Shown: positions 23,004 through 34,662, counted from the stretch's first letter. The stretch is DNA of 64,000 nt from Ramazzottius varieornatus (GCA_001949185.1 BDGG01000002.1:1919826-1983825); one strand, 5' to 3'. Notes: a model not told the origin generated them from the sequence alone. Made by a program: numbers and translations.

Positions 23004-26000
23004 TCAAAATTCGAGAAGCAAACCGTCCTCTTCATCTTTTCCGCTATTCCCAAAGCCACTGTCAGGAGACACACCACTCGAAGACGCGTCGTCGCTTTTC
23101 AACATCTAAACAATAATTAAACTTTTATCGTTAGGTTGTTCTAATGATATGGAAGGCCAGCGAACGAATTCAACCAGATCGTTTTTCCAAGTGACGCACT
23201 CTTGCGGTCAGTTTCAGTGGAAACATGCGCCACTTTGTAAACGATCTATCGAAGTTGTAGTACCGAGCGCCATATTTGTCATGATTCGATGATCAATATT
23301 AGACTATTTCTCACCGCTTGTACCTCAGTTTGTCCTTTTCTGTAATCGGTTCCCGCCACTTCCAGAGCTTTCCGCAGTTTCTCCTGTACCGAAGTGCCCT
23401 TGTTGGGTCCAATGGAGCCTCTCGGCAGGAAAGCCAGCTGCCTTTTGACTTTCTCCGTGGAAGCTGGCTGGCGCAGACTGCGCTCGAAGATCTCTTCAGG
23501 TGAGCTCTTGTTGTGAGGCGAGGGTGTCAGGCTCAGCTTCTTGGGTGAAGACAAGCGGGCCACCGACTGGGCAACTACCGGCGACAGTTGGTACTTGCCC
23601 GTCGCCACGTTGAACTCCATCACGTTCTTGGCCAAAGAAATGGGCGACTTAGGTGGACCAACTTTCACGGTTGAAGTGCTGGGTTTCTTCAGTGCGATTG
23701 GCGCAGCACTGGTTACTAGAAAGGCGGCTCAAACATTCATCTACATCTTTTTCCACCGTCTGAGTACGTGACCAGGGCCGTCGCGGCCTGTATTGGATGT
23801 ATCACGAATGCACTGTGACGTTACTGGCTAAGGCTGAGCACAGTGCAAACTGATCGCGACACATGACGTAGTTGATACATTCGATACAGGTTGTGACGGC
23901 CCTGTACGTGACAAACAAACTCAACAAGATTATCTCCCAAGTGGTGCATTCTTACTGAGCATTCTTTCGGTACTAGGAGTCGACATGGTGCGCCACTTAG
24001 AAGAACAATTCTGTCGTATTGGTTTGTCTTGTGTTGGTTTGTTCTGTCATGTTTTCCGATGTTACGAGCTTTGAAACCTTGGCGAATTTACTTTACACTT
24101 CTGATGGTAGTTTGGTCCCTGTTGATTACCTGTTAGTTTGCTCTTGTCGAACCGCAAGCTGGCTCTCAACGGTTGAGACCACGTTTTCCCAGGTCCATCT
24201 TTGCTCTCCGAATTCCTTACCAAGGCAGGTCGCAAGCTTCTGGTAGCCGGGGCCGCAGCAGATATCGTTCTTCCTCCCGCTGCCGCATTCCTAAAACATT
24301 TGACAAGACATTCAAGCTCAGCGCCGACAGCAAACCAAGCTTAAAAACAACCCGCGCACTGCGAACCACGATAAGCCGAACAGATGCGCCACTTATCCGA
24401 AATGTGTTTCTTACGGTCTCAAGATGGGCTTTTGCAAGTCGTTGAGCATTTTCTTGGTGGAAGACTCTTCGGCTGACATCTTGAGCGCAGTAGAAGCCTG
24501 TGGGTTGTTGAAAGTTTGGCTGGGTTTGAGGATGGTGGAGCGGGGTAACGTCAGGCTTTGGCGCCCTCTAGCGTTGCGGACAAGCGCCGGACTGACTTGC
24601 GGTAGAGCCTTCTCCACCACGATGTTCTCATTGAAGCGAACTGAACGAGCAGGAACTGGGAAAGGTGGTCGTTCGGAAGGCGGTGTCAGCTCGGAAACTG
24701 AAGAAGTAGATCGACGGGGAGGATTGCGAGGTGTCGAACGTTGGTGGACTTCCGCTAAAGTGGTGGAAGCCGAATCGGAATCTTTGGGGGTTTTCTCAAA
24801 TACCAAACGTCGACACACCATCTACAAAAACGAGGTTACATCGATGTTCTATTTTAACCTGATTTGGAAAGCTTGGCCATGCATGTGCGTCGAGTTTCTT
24901 TGCCAAACAGTATATTCCTTGGTAATGTTTTTCAGTCGTTTCTGAATCAAAATTTCCAAGTTCTAAATTAAATTTCCAAGTTGATCTACCGGTGTCCTCG
25001 TTATTTTTCACTTCATAACCTATAATCTCTGCATTTCAGTGGGAAATATGGCTATAATAACAGTCCGAAAACTGGGTCGAGGCTGTACATCAAAGTACGC
25101 AAGCAACAATTACACGCTTGATTGGGTTGGTCAAACGACGACAACCTCGACAGCTGCTCACTATACCCCACAAAGAAAGAGGCCGCAAAAAATCAATTGA
25201 AAGTGATGTCTGTGGTCAGCGTCGATGCGACATCGCGGAGATGGGATTAGCATCGTCAGCAACCATCATGCCGCCGCTGACACATGACGTAAACGGTGTA
25301 ACCGCAATTTTCTATTGAATACAAAAGATGCACACGCGCTCCTTTTGTCCGGCAAAACAATACAGCAAATATTTGCGCCAAAAATATCCACGAAGTTCCG
25401 TCACATAACTCTTCCTCAATTTTTCATCTAAAATAAAATTTTAAGGAATATAAACACACTGAAATCCTAGCTTGAGTACGTCATGCGGATTTTTCTTTCT
25501 GCAAACACGACTACTTCTTACGGTTACTTTCTCGTGGTGTCACAGAGTAAACGAAAGTGGTGACTCACTGTTGGGGAAGTCTGCTCGGGAGAGACGAGAG
25601 CGCTTTCGGGTGGCGAAATGGTCGAGGAAGGTGAAACGTGCCATTCCAATCTTTGGCGAATTTCCCTCACTTTGCTCATTATACCTCTTTCTTGTTCTTG
25701 GCAGCGAACGGCAATATTTGCCATCGAGCCGCTCAGAGACTCTGGTCTACGTCGAAAGAGCGACGTAGGATGGTGAGACAGCCTGAAACATCACTTCCTA
25801 TTACTTCTTTCCCACTATTTTAGATTGATATTCGTTCAGTACGTACCTTCTTTGTCGTTCTTCCCAGTCCCATTCACTTTCCTCCTCATCTCTCACCACA
25901 GGTTCTTTCTCTCTGTAGGGAAACTCCATACTGCCCTCTTTGTACTGCGAATCTAGCGACATGTCGGAGAAGCTTGAGCAACTTGATTCGGGGCGACTAG

Positions 26001-27863
26001 GAGGGGCGACGTTTTTGGAAGCGGAAGGAGCGAACTTCGGCCCACAAACGAAAGCCAAAAACTCCCCCATTTCCGACTTCGAAACCCTTTCTGCATCGTT
26101 CATCTGCCTTCGAGCTTGTGTCAGCTTCTCCTTAAAGCTCATCGGGGAATCGAGCAATGTCTTGACCGGCGTTTCTTCGTCGTCGGACCTGAAAACAAAT
26201 TACAAGAATAAACGGAAGTCCGGCAAACGAAAGGCGCAAGATGACCATCTGAAGTGGCGCGCGTTGGCAGCCAGTAACAATGGAAGCATGCGCTACTTGG
26301 ACAGACACGACAAGATCGACCTTCCCACAGGCACAAAAGCTCCCAGAAATAACAATGGAAAAGTGCGCCACTTGAACAAACGATCATGTGGGCGGCTTTA
26401 ACGGGCTAAATGAGATGAATAATTTTCTAGTTATTTCAATGTTGAAACTCTCTCAACAAAAAAGCCGTTGCCGTGAAAGGATATCTGGCAACAAGAAAAG
26501 TGAAGGAAATCAAAATGACGGACGTACAAATCAGGGGTTCGAAGTTCGCAGTCAAAGACTTCATCTTGCAGCCGCTGCGCTTCCTGATTCTCGTTTTGCG
26601 GAGGAGAAAAAATGGACGGTTCCATGGGGAGTAGCGACTGCCGGCTTTCTCGCTGGACACTGGCAGGTGAGCTACTCGGCAATGTATTCTCGTCTGCAAG
26701 CAAAGTCAAGTTGAGCACACAGGCAGGATCGGGTTTTTCAACGATTGCACAATTGAACTGCTATATTATTCATGCCATTCTGACAGACAGTTCAACTCTT
26801 GAGGTCTGCCTTCCAAGAGTCGTACTTGTTTGACCAACCGCCGTAATCTGTCACAGCTCAAACTTCAACGTCTCAGCTGGAGTGCGACAGTAATAGCCCT
26901 CATCAAGATGGGAAATAAGCCGCGCACAACCGAGAACCCAATCAAAACCCAATCCAATCAACGTGTTCCACAATGGTAAGAGATCTGATGTCACGCCTCC
27001 TCAATCGGCGCATGGCGTCGACACAAACCACGATGCCATAAATCCGACTGCGCACGTGACTTTTAACGACACATCACGCTAAAAACATCACGTGACCGAA
27101 CGTTATTTTCGAAGGCGGCCAAAATCTGAATTTGGTTCAAAATTTCAAAAAGACATCTTCCAAAGAACGAACGAAGTTCCAATTGCTCTCGATGGATTAC
27201 CTGCCTAACAGATAATCCTATAAACACCGCGTACCCCACAGTGCAAAGAGAAGACGTCAACCGTAAACGGCACCGCTTGCCCGATTACGACAACACAATC
27301 GCCTGATTGTTAACGAAGCCGTTTACGTATGGAGATTCGTTAAAGCTTACCTTGATACGCCGTCGTGAATCCTTCAACCGTGCCGGCTGTCAGGTTCGCT
27401 GTGCGCTGAATCGGAGTAGAAGGAATCTCCGCTTCCAGGTTGATCAAGTTGGCAAAAGTAATCGTTGAACGTCGCCGACCTGTCCAAAGAAAGCGAAGAC
27501 CTTCGTATCCCATTCATCCGAGTTCACCAAATCAACAATCAATGAACGAAACTGTCATTCTGATAATACACTCTAATCAAGTCGGCCAATCCTTCTCGGT
27601 TTTCATCACCCAGTCATTTTTCGACAGTGAATAAGGACTCCAAAAATGTACAGTGTGGTATGTAAACCAAAAACTGCCGGTGTGTAACTAACAGATAAAG
27701 TAGGCACTTGGTCATGGTTGTGTGCGTTTATAGCGCAAAGTTGACAGTGAAACGACCCACCTGCTGTACCACTCCGCAGCATCGCCATGCTGACTACCTT
27801 CCTCCTCCGTAGCTTGAAGGCCTTGAACGTCCTTCAGAAGCTTTTGCCAGAGTTCAGTCTGCA
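23004..27863 (-). CDS. Disordered nuclear-type protein with Ki-67/Repo-Man-like PP1-docking motif (5' end unresolved)
   Basis: Exons chain with matching phases. They are 27488-27346 (TITFANLINLEAEIPSTPIQ), about 26702-26538 (ENTLPSSSP... RTPDL), 26190-25848 (SDDEETPVKTLLDSPMS...), about 25790-25560 (coiled VRCQEQERGIMSKVREIRQR), 24821-24415, about 23707-23293 and 23105-23004 (ending DGLLLEF, stop). A further upstream exon, 27863-27777 (TELWQKLLKDVQGLQ), is likely but its junction is unsure. The protein is low-complexity with many SP/TP sites (LSSPKKLSLTPSPH). Exon 24821-24415 has RSVRF (PP1 RVxF type) followed by NENIVVEKALPQVSP and then GRQSLTLPRSTILKP. The order resembles the PP1-docking KiR-SLiM and following segment of Ki-67 and Repo-Man/CDCA2. 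That family link is inference from one motif. Three palindromic repeats lie in its introns. Confidence 0.65.
23161..23253. repeat. Palindromic element copy 1
   Basis: Arms CCAAGTGACGCACTC... and ...TGCGCCACTT, with outer GATCGTTT / AACGATC. In the last intron of the PP1-docking gene. Confidence 0.7.
23773..23903. mobile_element. hAT-type MITE, 131 bp
   Basis: Starts CAGGGCCGTC and ends GACGGCCCTG, with long imperfect inner arms (CCTGTATTGGATGTATCA / TGATACATTCGATACAGG). It is flanked by a perfect 8-bp duplication TACGTGAC at 23765-23772 and 23904-23911. CAGGG ends plus an 8-bp duplication are the hAT signature. Confidence 0.85.
23911..24028. repeat. Palindromic element copy 2
   Basis: Begins CAAACAAACTCAACAAGATT, core CCAAGTGGTGCATTC ... 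GGTGCGCCACTT. It lies directly beside the hAT MITE, in an intron of the PP1-docking gene. Confidence 0.75.
26219..26396. repeat. Palindromic element copies 3a/3b (tandem)
   Basis: Core GAAGTGGCGCGCGTTGGCAG and AATGGAAGCATGCGCTACTT, followed by a second half-palindrome AATGGAAAAGTGCGCCACTT. In an intron of the PP1-docking gene. Confidence 0.7.
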
Positions 27864-28810
27864 ACAGCAGTTAGAAAACAACTGGCGATACGCTCGATGA
27901 ACAACGGTGACGTGCTATGAAAAATACTTCAAATTCTTACGTATGGAAAAGCACGTCCTCCACTCAAAATTCTCCGATGCCCGAATCACTAATCTTAATC
28001 CCCTTCTTCTCAAAATTCAGCTTACCTAGGTAAACAAAGGAACCAGTAAACCACGTCACCAAAACGGGCACACAGTCCAGACAAATGAAGTCAGAGGCGA
28101 TTGGTAAATATAGACCATTACATCGACTTGCTAGAGCAGCTAGACAGCATATCTTACCTACACGTTCCCATCTCATGGTCTTTCCTTTTCAAATACCCAT
28201 TACATATGTCAAGATCGTCAGCTTGGGACTGCTCCTGGCTTCCACAGAACAGGAATGTAAACCGGATACGGTCGCGACTCACGAGAAAACCAAGAAACAT
28301 TTGAAGAAGTTCCAAAATTCGAAGGCAAACTGCCGTCTGCCGCCAGAATGGAAGCTGCACTGCTGCAGGCTTGAGCTTGCCCTGCCGCAAACAAATTCGG
28401 GCGGTTTTGCGGATGACGTCACCTGATCGTTGTCCTGATTACCGAGATCTTTATTCTTTGATTCTTTTTCATCTTTTTCAGTTTTTCCCCCTCGTTTTTC
28501 GTCAGTTCAGTTTCTTCCAGGTCATTTTCCTTTTCGCTAACGGAGTACTGTCTCTGGATCCGGGATTATCGCTGTGCATCTTTACTGTACATCAGCCTCG
28601 ACGGTTGTAGGAAACGACAAGACTACGCGGATTTGTGATCAAGGCTTTTGCCTTCTTGCGTTCTGAGTTCTGACAGGTGAGTCGCGTGGTGTACCGTCAC
28701 TACCGTGTATATCAGACTAACTTCTTTTCCTGCTAGGAACGCATTTGTAATCGATCGTTTTTATAGGGGATATCGCGGACAGCATCGAAGACGAGCGAGC
28801 TCGCGGCGAC

Positions 28811-29442
28811 ATGAATGTTCGCTCCCTTCGGACCCCTAGACAGCTGACCCACATTTTCCAGTCTTCCTCTCAGAATGTACCATCTGCTTACTGGAATATT
28901 GGTCCTACAGGTACGCTTTGTCTCCGCTCGGAACGACTGTTGTTTCTTCTCCTGAGAAGATTCTTTTTGAAGAACAGAATACGGCAGACCTGTGAGCGAA
29001 TTTAGGGTGTGTGACACCGACCTGAAGGTTCTGGGCGACCGGAAGTGTAGCTAGTCTGGGGTACCTGGCACGGCCCTGTCCGCGCGTAGACCTGGGTAAT
29101 AAGCATAAGCTTATTACATTCACTTATAGTATTGCGGTATTTTCCGCTGCAGGCACACCGTCGGTCCTTGGAGAAGAAGTCTCGTCATCACAGTTCCATA
29201 ATACCGCCAGCCGACTTGCACCTTCTCCCGAAGACAGAAGGTTCAACTCGAGCAGACCTTTCAACGTTTCCTGGACCTACTTCCGGGACAGTTTATCCTT
29301 TTTCGCAGGTTGGACGGTGATCGCGCTGGGCTTCGCGTTGTCCATCCACGCTTCGAGGTCCATGATGCACGATCATGCTATGAGCGTTGTCGAGCGTGAC
29401 AATCTCCCAGTTCCACCAGATCAGCTGCTAGATGAAGCTTGA
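28811..29442 (+). CDS. Small single-pass membrane protein
   Basis: Two coding exons, 28811-28910 and 29153-29442, give about 129 aa. ATG 28811 (MNVRSLRTPRQL) is the first in-frame Met after an acceptor-like TATAG at 28766-28770. The donor at 28911 is GTACGC; the acceptor is CTGCAG at 29147-29152. The N-terminal 85 residues are polar, then one hydrophobic segment (SLSFFAGWTVIALGFALSIHA, split here as SLSFFAGWTVIALG and FALSIHA) and a short acidic tail (ERDNLPVPPDQLLDEA). There is no classical signal peptide, so a tail-proximal TM anchor in an organelle membrane is possible. Family not recognised. 28440-28770 is probably 5' UTR. Confidence 0.6.
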
Positions 29443-29768
29443 TAAACTATACGATCAAACTCTAAATAGTTTGCATACCGCCGTGCTTTGTGCACTTTGT
29501 GGAGTTTCCTGGTTCTTTAGTCGTGTCGAACGCTTTCCGATCTTATCTGATTCCTTTCTGTGCAGACAGCCTTTCCGGTCTTATCGTCTTTGATTGTTGT
29601 TGTTTTCCTTTCTCACATGCTTCCTGCATATGACGTATTCGAACTGTAAAATGCAAATTCGTGCAATCAGATTTTTTGCTCGCACCGACAGAGAATATCG
29701 TCGCGAGTAAAGAGCTCTCTGAAGTTTGAACCTTCCTTGCGTCCACATCTACTACAGCCTCTGTCAAG

Positions 29769-29776
29769 TATAAAAG
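29769..29776 (+). promoter_or_regulatory. TATA box of the insulin-like gene
   Basis: TATAAAAG lies 105 bp upstream of the start codon at 29881 and fits a core promoter with a short 5' UTR. Confidence 0.6.
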
Positions 29777-29880
29777 CCTTCGTTCTCAGAAAATAATAAT
29801 TGTATTGATTTCCTCGGTGTCCTTGCCAGCTGAACTTGTCTACTAGCCAAAGTGTTCGTTCCCTAACTTGACGGCGCAAA

Positions 29881-30522
29881 ATGGCCCACCAACTTAGGAT
29901 GTTTGTACTTCCGACTCTTGTCGCGTTTTGTGTGGGAGTTTTTCTCCTCGAGACTGCAGGCGCAGGCCCGGTCGCGCCCGTTCCGGTGAAGAACACCGGT
30001 GTCTCCAAAAGTATGGTCGTCATCTTCCCAATCCGCAAGGATAATGTCTTCGACTGTGGCGCGGAACTTCTCCGTCAGATCAACCAGTACTGCATCGTCA
30101 ACTTCGACATGAGAGGCATCGACATGAACATCCCAAGCGGAAACGTCCAGCAGCTGGGCCCTGATGGAAAGCCCGCTCCTATACTGAGTGAGTTGCGAAC
30201 TGCACACCCTTTCCAGGTTTTACGGTCGACGCTTCCTTTCGAAGCTGATCCTCTGTCCATAGTCTTCACCTGTTTTCTCCTTGCAGGTCCGTTCACGGAG
30301 CACCTGTTGACGGAAGCCTCGAAGAAGCGCATCCTGGTCAAGTGCTGCCACATGGGTTGCACTCACAACGACGTAAGTATTATCCAGTCATACTGCGTGC
30401 TGCGTGGCTTCCGGGTCCTTCTAGACCTTCCGCCCAAAATCCGAAATCAGAACGTCCTAAGATTAACACCGCTTGGGGATTTTTTTCTTCAGATGTCCAG
30501 CGTTTGTCCGTCTAAGCGTTAG
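29881..30522 (+). CDS. Insulin-like peptide precursor
   Basis: Secreted hormone precursor of 140 aa in three exons: 29881-30187, 30287-30372 and 30493-30522. The signal peptide is MAHQLRMFVLPTLVAFCVGV plus FLLETAGA. The B chain has the family spacing C-x11-C (CGAELLRQINQYC). The C-peptide ends at a KKR cleavage site. The A chain has CC-x3-C-x8-C (CCHMGCTHND then MSSVC), so all six family cysteines are present and none extra in the mature part. An intron in the C-peptide is usual for insulin genes. Here a second intron splits the A chain between its third and fourth cysteines, and the last exon codes for only nine residues. The B chain carries a long N-terminal extension (about 27 residues). 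It would act on an insulin/relaxin-type receptor; which type is not decidable here. Confidence 0.88.
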   Translation: MAHQLRMFVLPTLVAFCVGVFLLETAGAGPVAPVPVKNTGVSKSMVVIFPIRKDNVFDCGAELLRQINQYCIVNFDMRGIDMNIPSGNVQQLGPDGKPAPILSELRTAHPFQVLRSTLPFEADPLSIVFTCFLLAGPFTEHLLTEASKKRILVKCCHMGCTHNDVSIIQSYCVLRGFRVLLDLPPKIRNQNVLRLTPLGDFFLQMSSVCPSKR

Positions 30523-31057
30523 CACCAGTTGAGGTTCGAGTACCTTTCTTTGGGCTTCGAGGTCCTGTCCGAAAGAAAGGATCCGGAACCGACAGCCTTC
30601 TCCGGAAAGGTTTTTCGCTTGCTTTCAATAACGATCTGTCTGTTTCGCATATTCCTGTGCTTACTTTGTCTGTACAATGTGTTCTCTAAATTCCTCATAT
30701 CTTGAGACGTGTTGATTCTTCGCCTTTGTGTTCACTGTATATGTTTCGGTGAAGTCCGCCAGCCGGAAGTCCCGAGCTGAGCTTCGGCAATCATCAAGCG
30801 TCGAGCACTGCTGCTCTTTTCCAGCTTAAGTCACATACATAAAATAAGTAAAACCATAAACAGATGACACTACGCAGCTACTGTACGAAAACATCTTTTC
30901 CTTCTTCGCGCAAAATGTCAGCGCAATAATCGATAAAGGATCCAAAACGATTATGAAACACTGGTTAGTCGCACAGGGACTTTGCGCTTTGGCCCGTCAA
31001 GCAGTCCTATGGACCTTATCACCTAGACAGAAAACACGAAAACACACTGTTAGCCAA
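30523..31057. other. Convergent 3' region between insulin-like gene and SLC25A38
   Basis: Probably the two 3' UTRs. An open frame from 30953 is the antisense of the carrier's last exon. No other gene seen. Confidence 0.5.
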
Positions 31058-32659
31058 TCACGAGACAATCGGCGGACCACTCGTCGCACCACTGTTGCCG
31101 AAAAGTCTTTGCTTTGCCTGTTCATAGACGGTCCAGCTGGTGGCCGTCATCAGTGTCCGCCGTGCTATCCTCGGAAAAAGACCGGCAAAGTATCCTCTCA
31201 TGCCGTTCCGTGCCCAGATACTTCGCGCACTCGTCAGCAGACGTCTCTGGCGAGGGTCCGAAGTCAGTTGGATCTGGGTCTTGATGACATCGAAAGGGTG
31301 AGTGACAATGGAAGCCAGGAGACCCGCAGCCAGTCCGGCGGAAAAGTGCGTTACTGGCGTCCAGTTTGACTCTGGAAGGTCTAAAAAGAAAACAGTACGG
31401 TGTACAGTTCACACAATACACTGGGCAGAAAGCGGGAAGACTTACGGGATTTTATCCTGCTTTTCAACATCTCGTAAAACATCAAATAAATTCCGGAAAA
31501 GGGAGCGTCGCGTAAAAGGGTGGGGATAATTCCACTGTATAGCGCTGAAAAGTATAGAACCGCATGAGATCATCCCGGGATAAAATCAAGTCACCTAGAC
31601 AATCTCATTCGACAAGACGGTTTTCCCATGTGGCGCACCCCTTCAGTCAGTAACTTTGACAGCGCGCGCCACTGTGAAAGTCTTCTTGTCCAGTCTACCG
31701 AGTCTGCCGAGCTCCAAAATCACGCAGTTGGCAACACAATGGCAACTTCGTAGACAAACTTACAGCGAAAACCTTCCGTCATGACGGTCGATTTAAAGGC
31801 GCCAAAGACTGAAGAATACTGGAATAAACCGCTCTGAAAAAGACAGGCAAATTTAATGTAGCGCCTGGGAAATCTGAAAATACGCCGAAGTACCCGCTCG
31901 AGAAGTTTCTCTGATATGCACTGCAATTTTGCATCTGTTTACTCAAAGATTATCTACCTCATAACGAGCCTTAATGACGGTGAAGGGAAGGACGGAGAGA
32001 GAGGCCATGACGCGACTGGCCACTCCAATGAGCATCGTTTCCGTCGACGTCCGACCTGGTCTGAAAAACAGAGGAATGCTCCAGAAAACTACGTAAGAAC
32101 TTTCGAACCATCACGGAACATACCCGGCCATTTCCTGCATGATATGTATCGATGTGAAGTAGATCCCCACACCCGGAACAGTGCGGAACAAAGAAGGCAC
32201 CGTGCCGCGCCACAGTCCGAAGATATTCTCCTGCCGAAGAATTTGTGTGACGATGGGGATCACCTTGAACGACGTAATAGCGCTCTGTGGAACTCTGCAA
32301 ACATCCGCCTCGTCACAACGTGATATGGAAAGCAGAAGGAATCGACGAGGCACGGCTTACCCAGCCACAAGTTGAGACTGTATTCTGGTCTTGACCAGAT
32401 CAAGCGGCTGAAAGAGGAACGTCGAGCAAACTCCGGTTAATGTCCCCGCCAGGAAGGAGCGGACGGCCATGCTGCCCAGGACTGTCGGGATGACTGTTTC
32501 TCGCAATGTCTGCAAGTACAGGTACAACGACACATTCATGTTCTAAAACTGCGAGACGGAAGACACGAAATATTGCGACGAGTCACGAGAATGATGATTC
32601 TGCTTAAATACCGGTTTGGCGTCCACCACTACGATGGTCTCTGTTCTGCTAGCCGACAT
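31058..32659 (-). CDS. SLC25A38: Mitochondrial glycine carrier, SLC25A38 homologue
   Basis: Inner-membrane carrier that imports glycine for heme synthesis. Seven exons: 32659-32612, 32509-32361, 32294-32124, 32060-31958, 31833-31764, 31544-31446 and 31371-31058. Three carrier repeats are visible, each with its signature: [23 protein letters not shown] and [12 protein letters not shown]. Family-specific stretches match the human protein from memory: [60 protein letters not shown] and the C-terminal [15 protein letters not shown]. The start at 32659 ([16 protein letters not shown]) assumes a short first intron; an alternative ATG at 32539 would skip it. Palindromic element copy 4 lies in an intron. 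Confidence 0.9.
31605..31700. repeat. Palindromic element copy 4
   Basis: TTCGACAAGACGGTTTTCCC, then ATGTGGCGCACCCC ... GCGCGCGCCACTGTG, then GTCTTCTTGTCCAG. In an SLC25A38 intron. Confidence 0.75.
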
Positions 32660-33098
32660 CCTGTTTCGTCCCCTAACTCGAAAAAACCATAATCGTACGA
32701 CAAAGCATTCGGAGAACAGATTTGCAAACTGCAATGGCTGCAAACGAAGAGAAAGGAGTACGGCAAAGGATGAGAATAAGAAAGAAGAAAATCAAAATGA
32801 ATCGAGTAAAAGTAAAAAACAGCTGATTGACTCTTGGTTTTGATAACACCATAACTTTATTGGGTACAAGACTGCTCAGACGGACTGTGCAACAGGAAGT
32901 TCCCGGAGTGCTGTCCACTGACCATTGTTCTTAGTCTGTCCATCGAAACTTCGATATTTCAGGGCAGAAAGTTTACTATATCCAGCCACCTGCTGAGACC
33001 CAAATACACCGCTTTACGTCTCTGGACATAAGAACGTGAATGAAGAAAAAGCCGAAAGAATGTTTTGAATTTGAACTGCACACTGGAACATGGTTTTG

Positions 33099-34662
33099 TT
33101 AGGCTATTCTTGGCACAGCTTCCTCGTTTTCTTCTTCGGAGGCCTCCCCTTCCTCTTTGGCGATGTTCTCAACCTCTACAACGTCTTCCGCCGCTTCGGC
33201 GCTGCCACTCGACAGTTCTGGTGTAAGGGCAGGCGTTTCAACGGCACCCTCGGCCATCTCCACATCCATCACTAAGTCAGCTTCCGGTTCGGCGGGCTCA
33301 ACAGGTACTATGACCATCGCTGCTGGCTCTAGTTCAGGAAGCTCGCGCGAAGCGTGGAAGGCCCTCAACAAAGGTCCACTCATCTCGCCCAGGTTCTTGT
33401 CCAAGTCGGCGGAAGGGGTGCCGAGCTTCTCCGATAGTACGCTGAGATGCTTGCGAGCGTCGTCCACATCGCGGTTCACAGCCGCCATCACGTCCCTTCT
33501 TTTCCGTACCTAAATAATTCGTCGGGTCAGTTAGGCTGACAACAGCTGTAAGTTTGGTAGACACACTCGACAAAATGGTGTTTTCAAGTGGCGCATGCTT
33601 TCACTATCACCGACTGCAAGCGTAAGCCGCTTGGAGAAAATGTCGCTGGCCTGTTTTCCCAAGTGTTTGGCGCACGTTCTCGAAGTTACTGGCCGAAACT
33701 GCGCCAGTTGGGAAAAAGATCCGGTCAGATTTGTCTTTCCAGTACCGAATTAACATCAGCTATCATGTATAAGCGCTTAAGGCCTATGGTCAGTATGTTA
33801 CATCCACGTATGAAGAGAGACGAATGCCTCGCTATAAAATAAACTTACGTCGTCCTGTAAGACTCGCTTCTTCTTCGTCAAGCTCTCGATCTCGCTCATG
33901 ACCCGTTTTCGTCTTTCGTGTTCGTACTCGATCTGAGCCAGGAATGTGCGATGATGTTGTTCGGTGGTAGAGTACCTGTGCATGTCTAGAAAGATTTCTG
34001 GTCTGGATTTGATCAGCTCCTCCAGCGGTACAAGGTTCAAGTCGTTGAAGACGGTGTAGTCCTTGGCTACCACTTGCTGTGCGGCTACTTTGGCCTGCTC
34101 CAGCTCAGTCTTCAACCGCTCCAAGTCGGCATACTCGGGAGACGGTGTAGAGATGGCTACCTGATGTTCTTCTTGAATGGTTCGGTAACGGACAGCCAGA
34201 ACACGGGCAGTCTGCCGGTAGAAGGCCAGAGCTGTCATCAACTTGGTGCCAATACAGCTGACCTGACAACGTAATGCATAGTAATACGCCGTAACATACC
34301 GCGACACTACATACGCAACGGCACGTGCCATCCCATCTATCACAGGGCATCCACGTGATCCTTCGCGTCAGTTCATCGGATCAAAGCAAGCTTACCCGTT
34401 TCTGGAAGTCGGCTAAGTTGCTGCCTGCCGCGTTATTGTGCGCCATCATCAGTACGTTGAGGTAGCCTATGATAGTACGAATTTCTTTCCTGGCTTTAAA
34501 GAGGTCGCTTTCGAAGGTAGGCTCAGGAATTTCAAGCAGCTTGTCCTTCGGGCTGCTACTGGTGTTGGCCGTCTCGTTGCTCGTATCGCTGTCCGCTTCG
34601 GGCTGTGAAGATGGAATAACGTCCACAGGGGGCAGCGGAGCATTTTCTGCCACAGTCTCCAT
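33099..34662 (-). CDS. THOC5: THO complex subunit 5 homologue, short form
   Basis: mRNA-export/THO complex coiled-coil subunit. Three exons, 34662-34396, 34262-33849 and 33509-33099, all in phase, give 363 aa. The N-terminus is acidic and disordered (METVAENAPLPPVDV). The middle is helical: TFESDLFKARKEIRTIIGYL, then SPEYADLERLKTELEQ. The most telling block, LNLVPLEELIKSRPEIF followed by QHHRTFLAQIEYEHERRKR, parallels the IDLVSLEEF...LARLDWELEQRKR region of animal THOC5. The last exon continues the coiled coil (DVDDARKHLSVLSEKLG) and then ends in an acidic tail. Animal THOC5 is usually near 680 aa; the C-terminal half is missing here. Palindromic element copy 5 is in intron 2. Confidence 0.72.
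33561..33735. repeat. Palindromic element copies 5a/5b
   Basis: ACTCGACAAAATGGTGTTTT and CAAGTGGCGCATGCTTTCAC, then a second unit TTCCCAAGTGTTTGGCGCAC ... CTGCGCCAGTTGGGAAAAAG. In THOC5 intron 2. Confidence 0.7.

Noticed and set aside
24385-24402. GATGCGCCACTTATCC as another palindromic copy
   Set aside because: Only one short core arm, with no second arm or outer ends; may be a remnant but cannot be supported.
31300-31370. Palindromic-family-like CAATGGAAGCC...AAAGTGCGTTACTGG
   Set aside because: It is coding sequence of the last SLC25A38 exon (antisense), and the resemblance is short.
33157-33513. 118-codon Ser/Thr-rich frame on the + strand
   Set aside because: Antisense of the acidic last exon of the THOC5 homologue.
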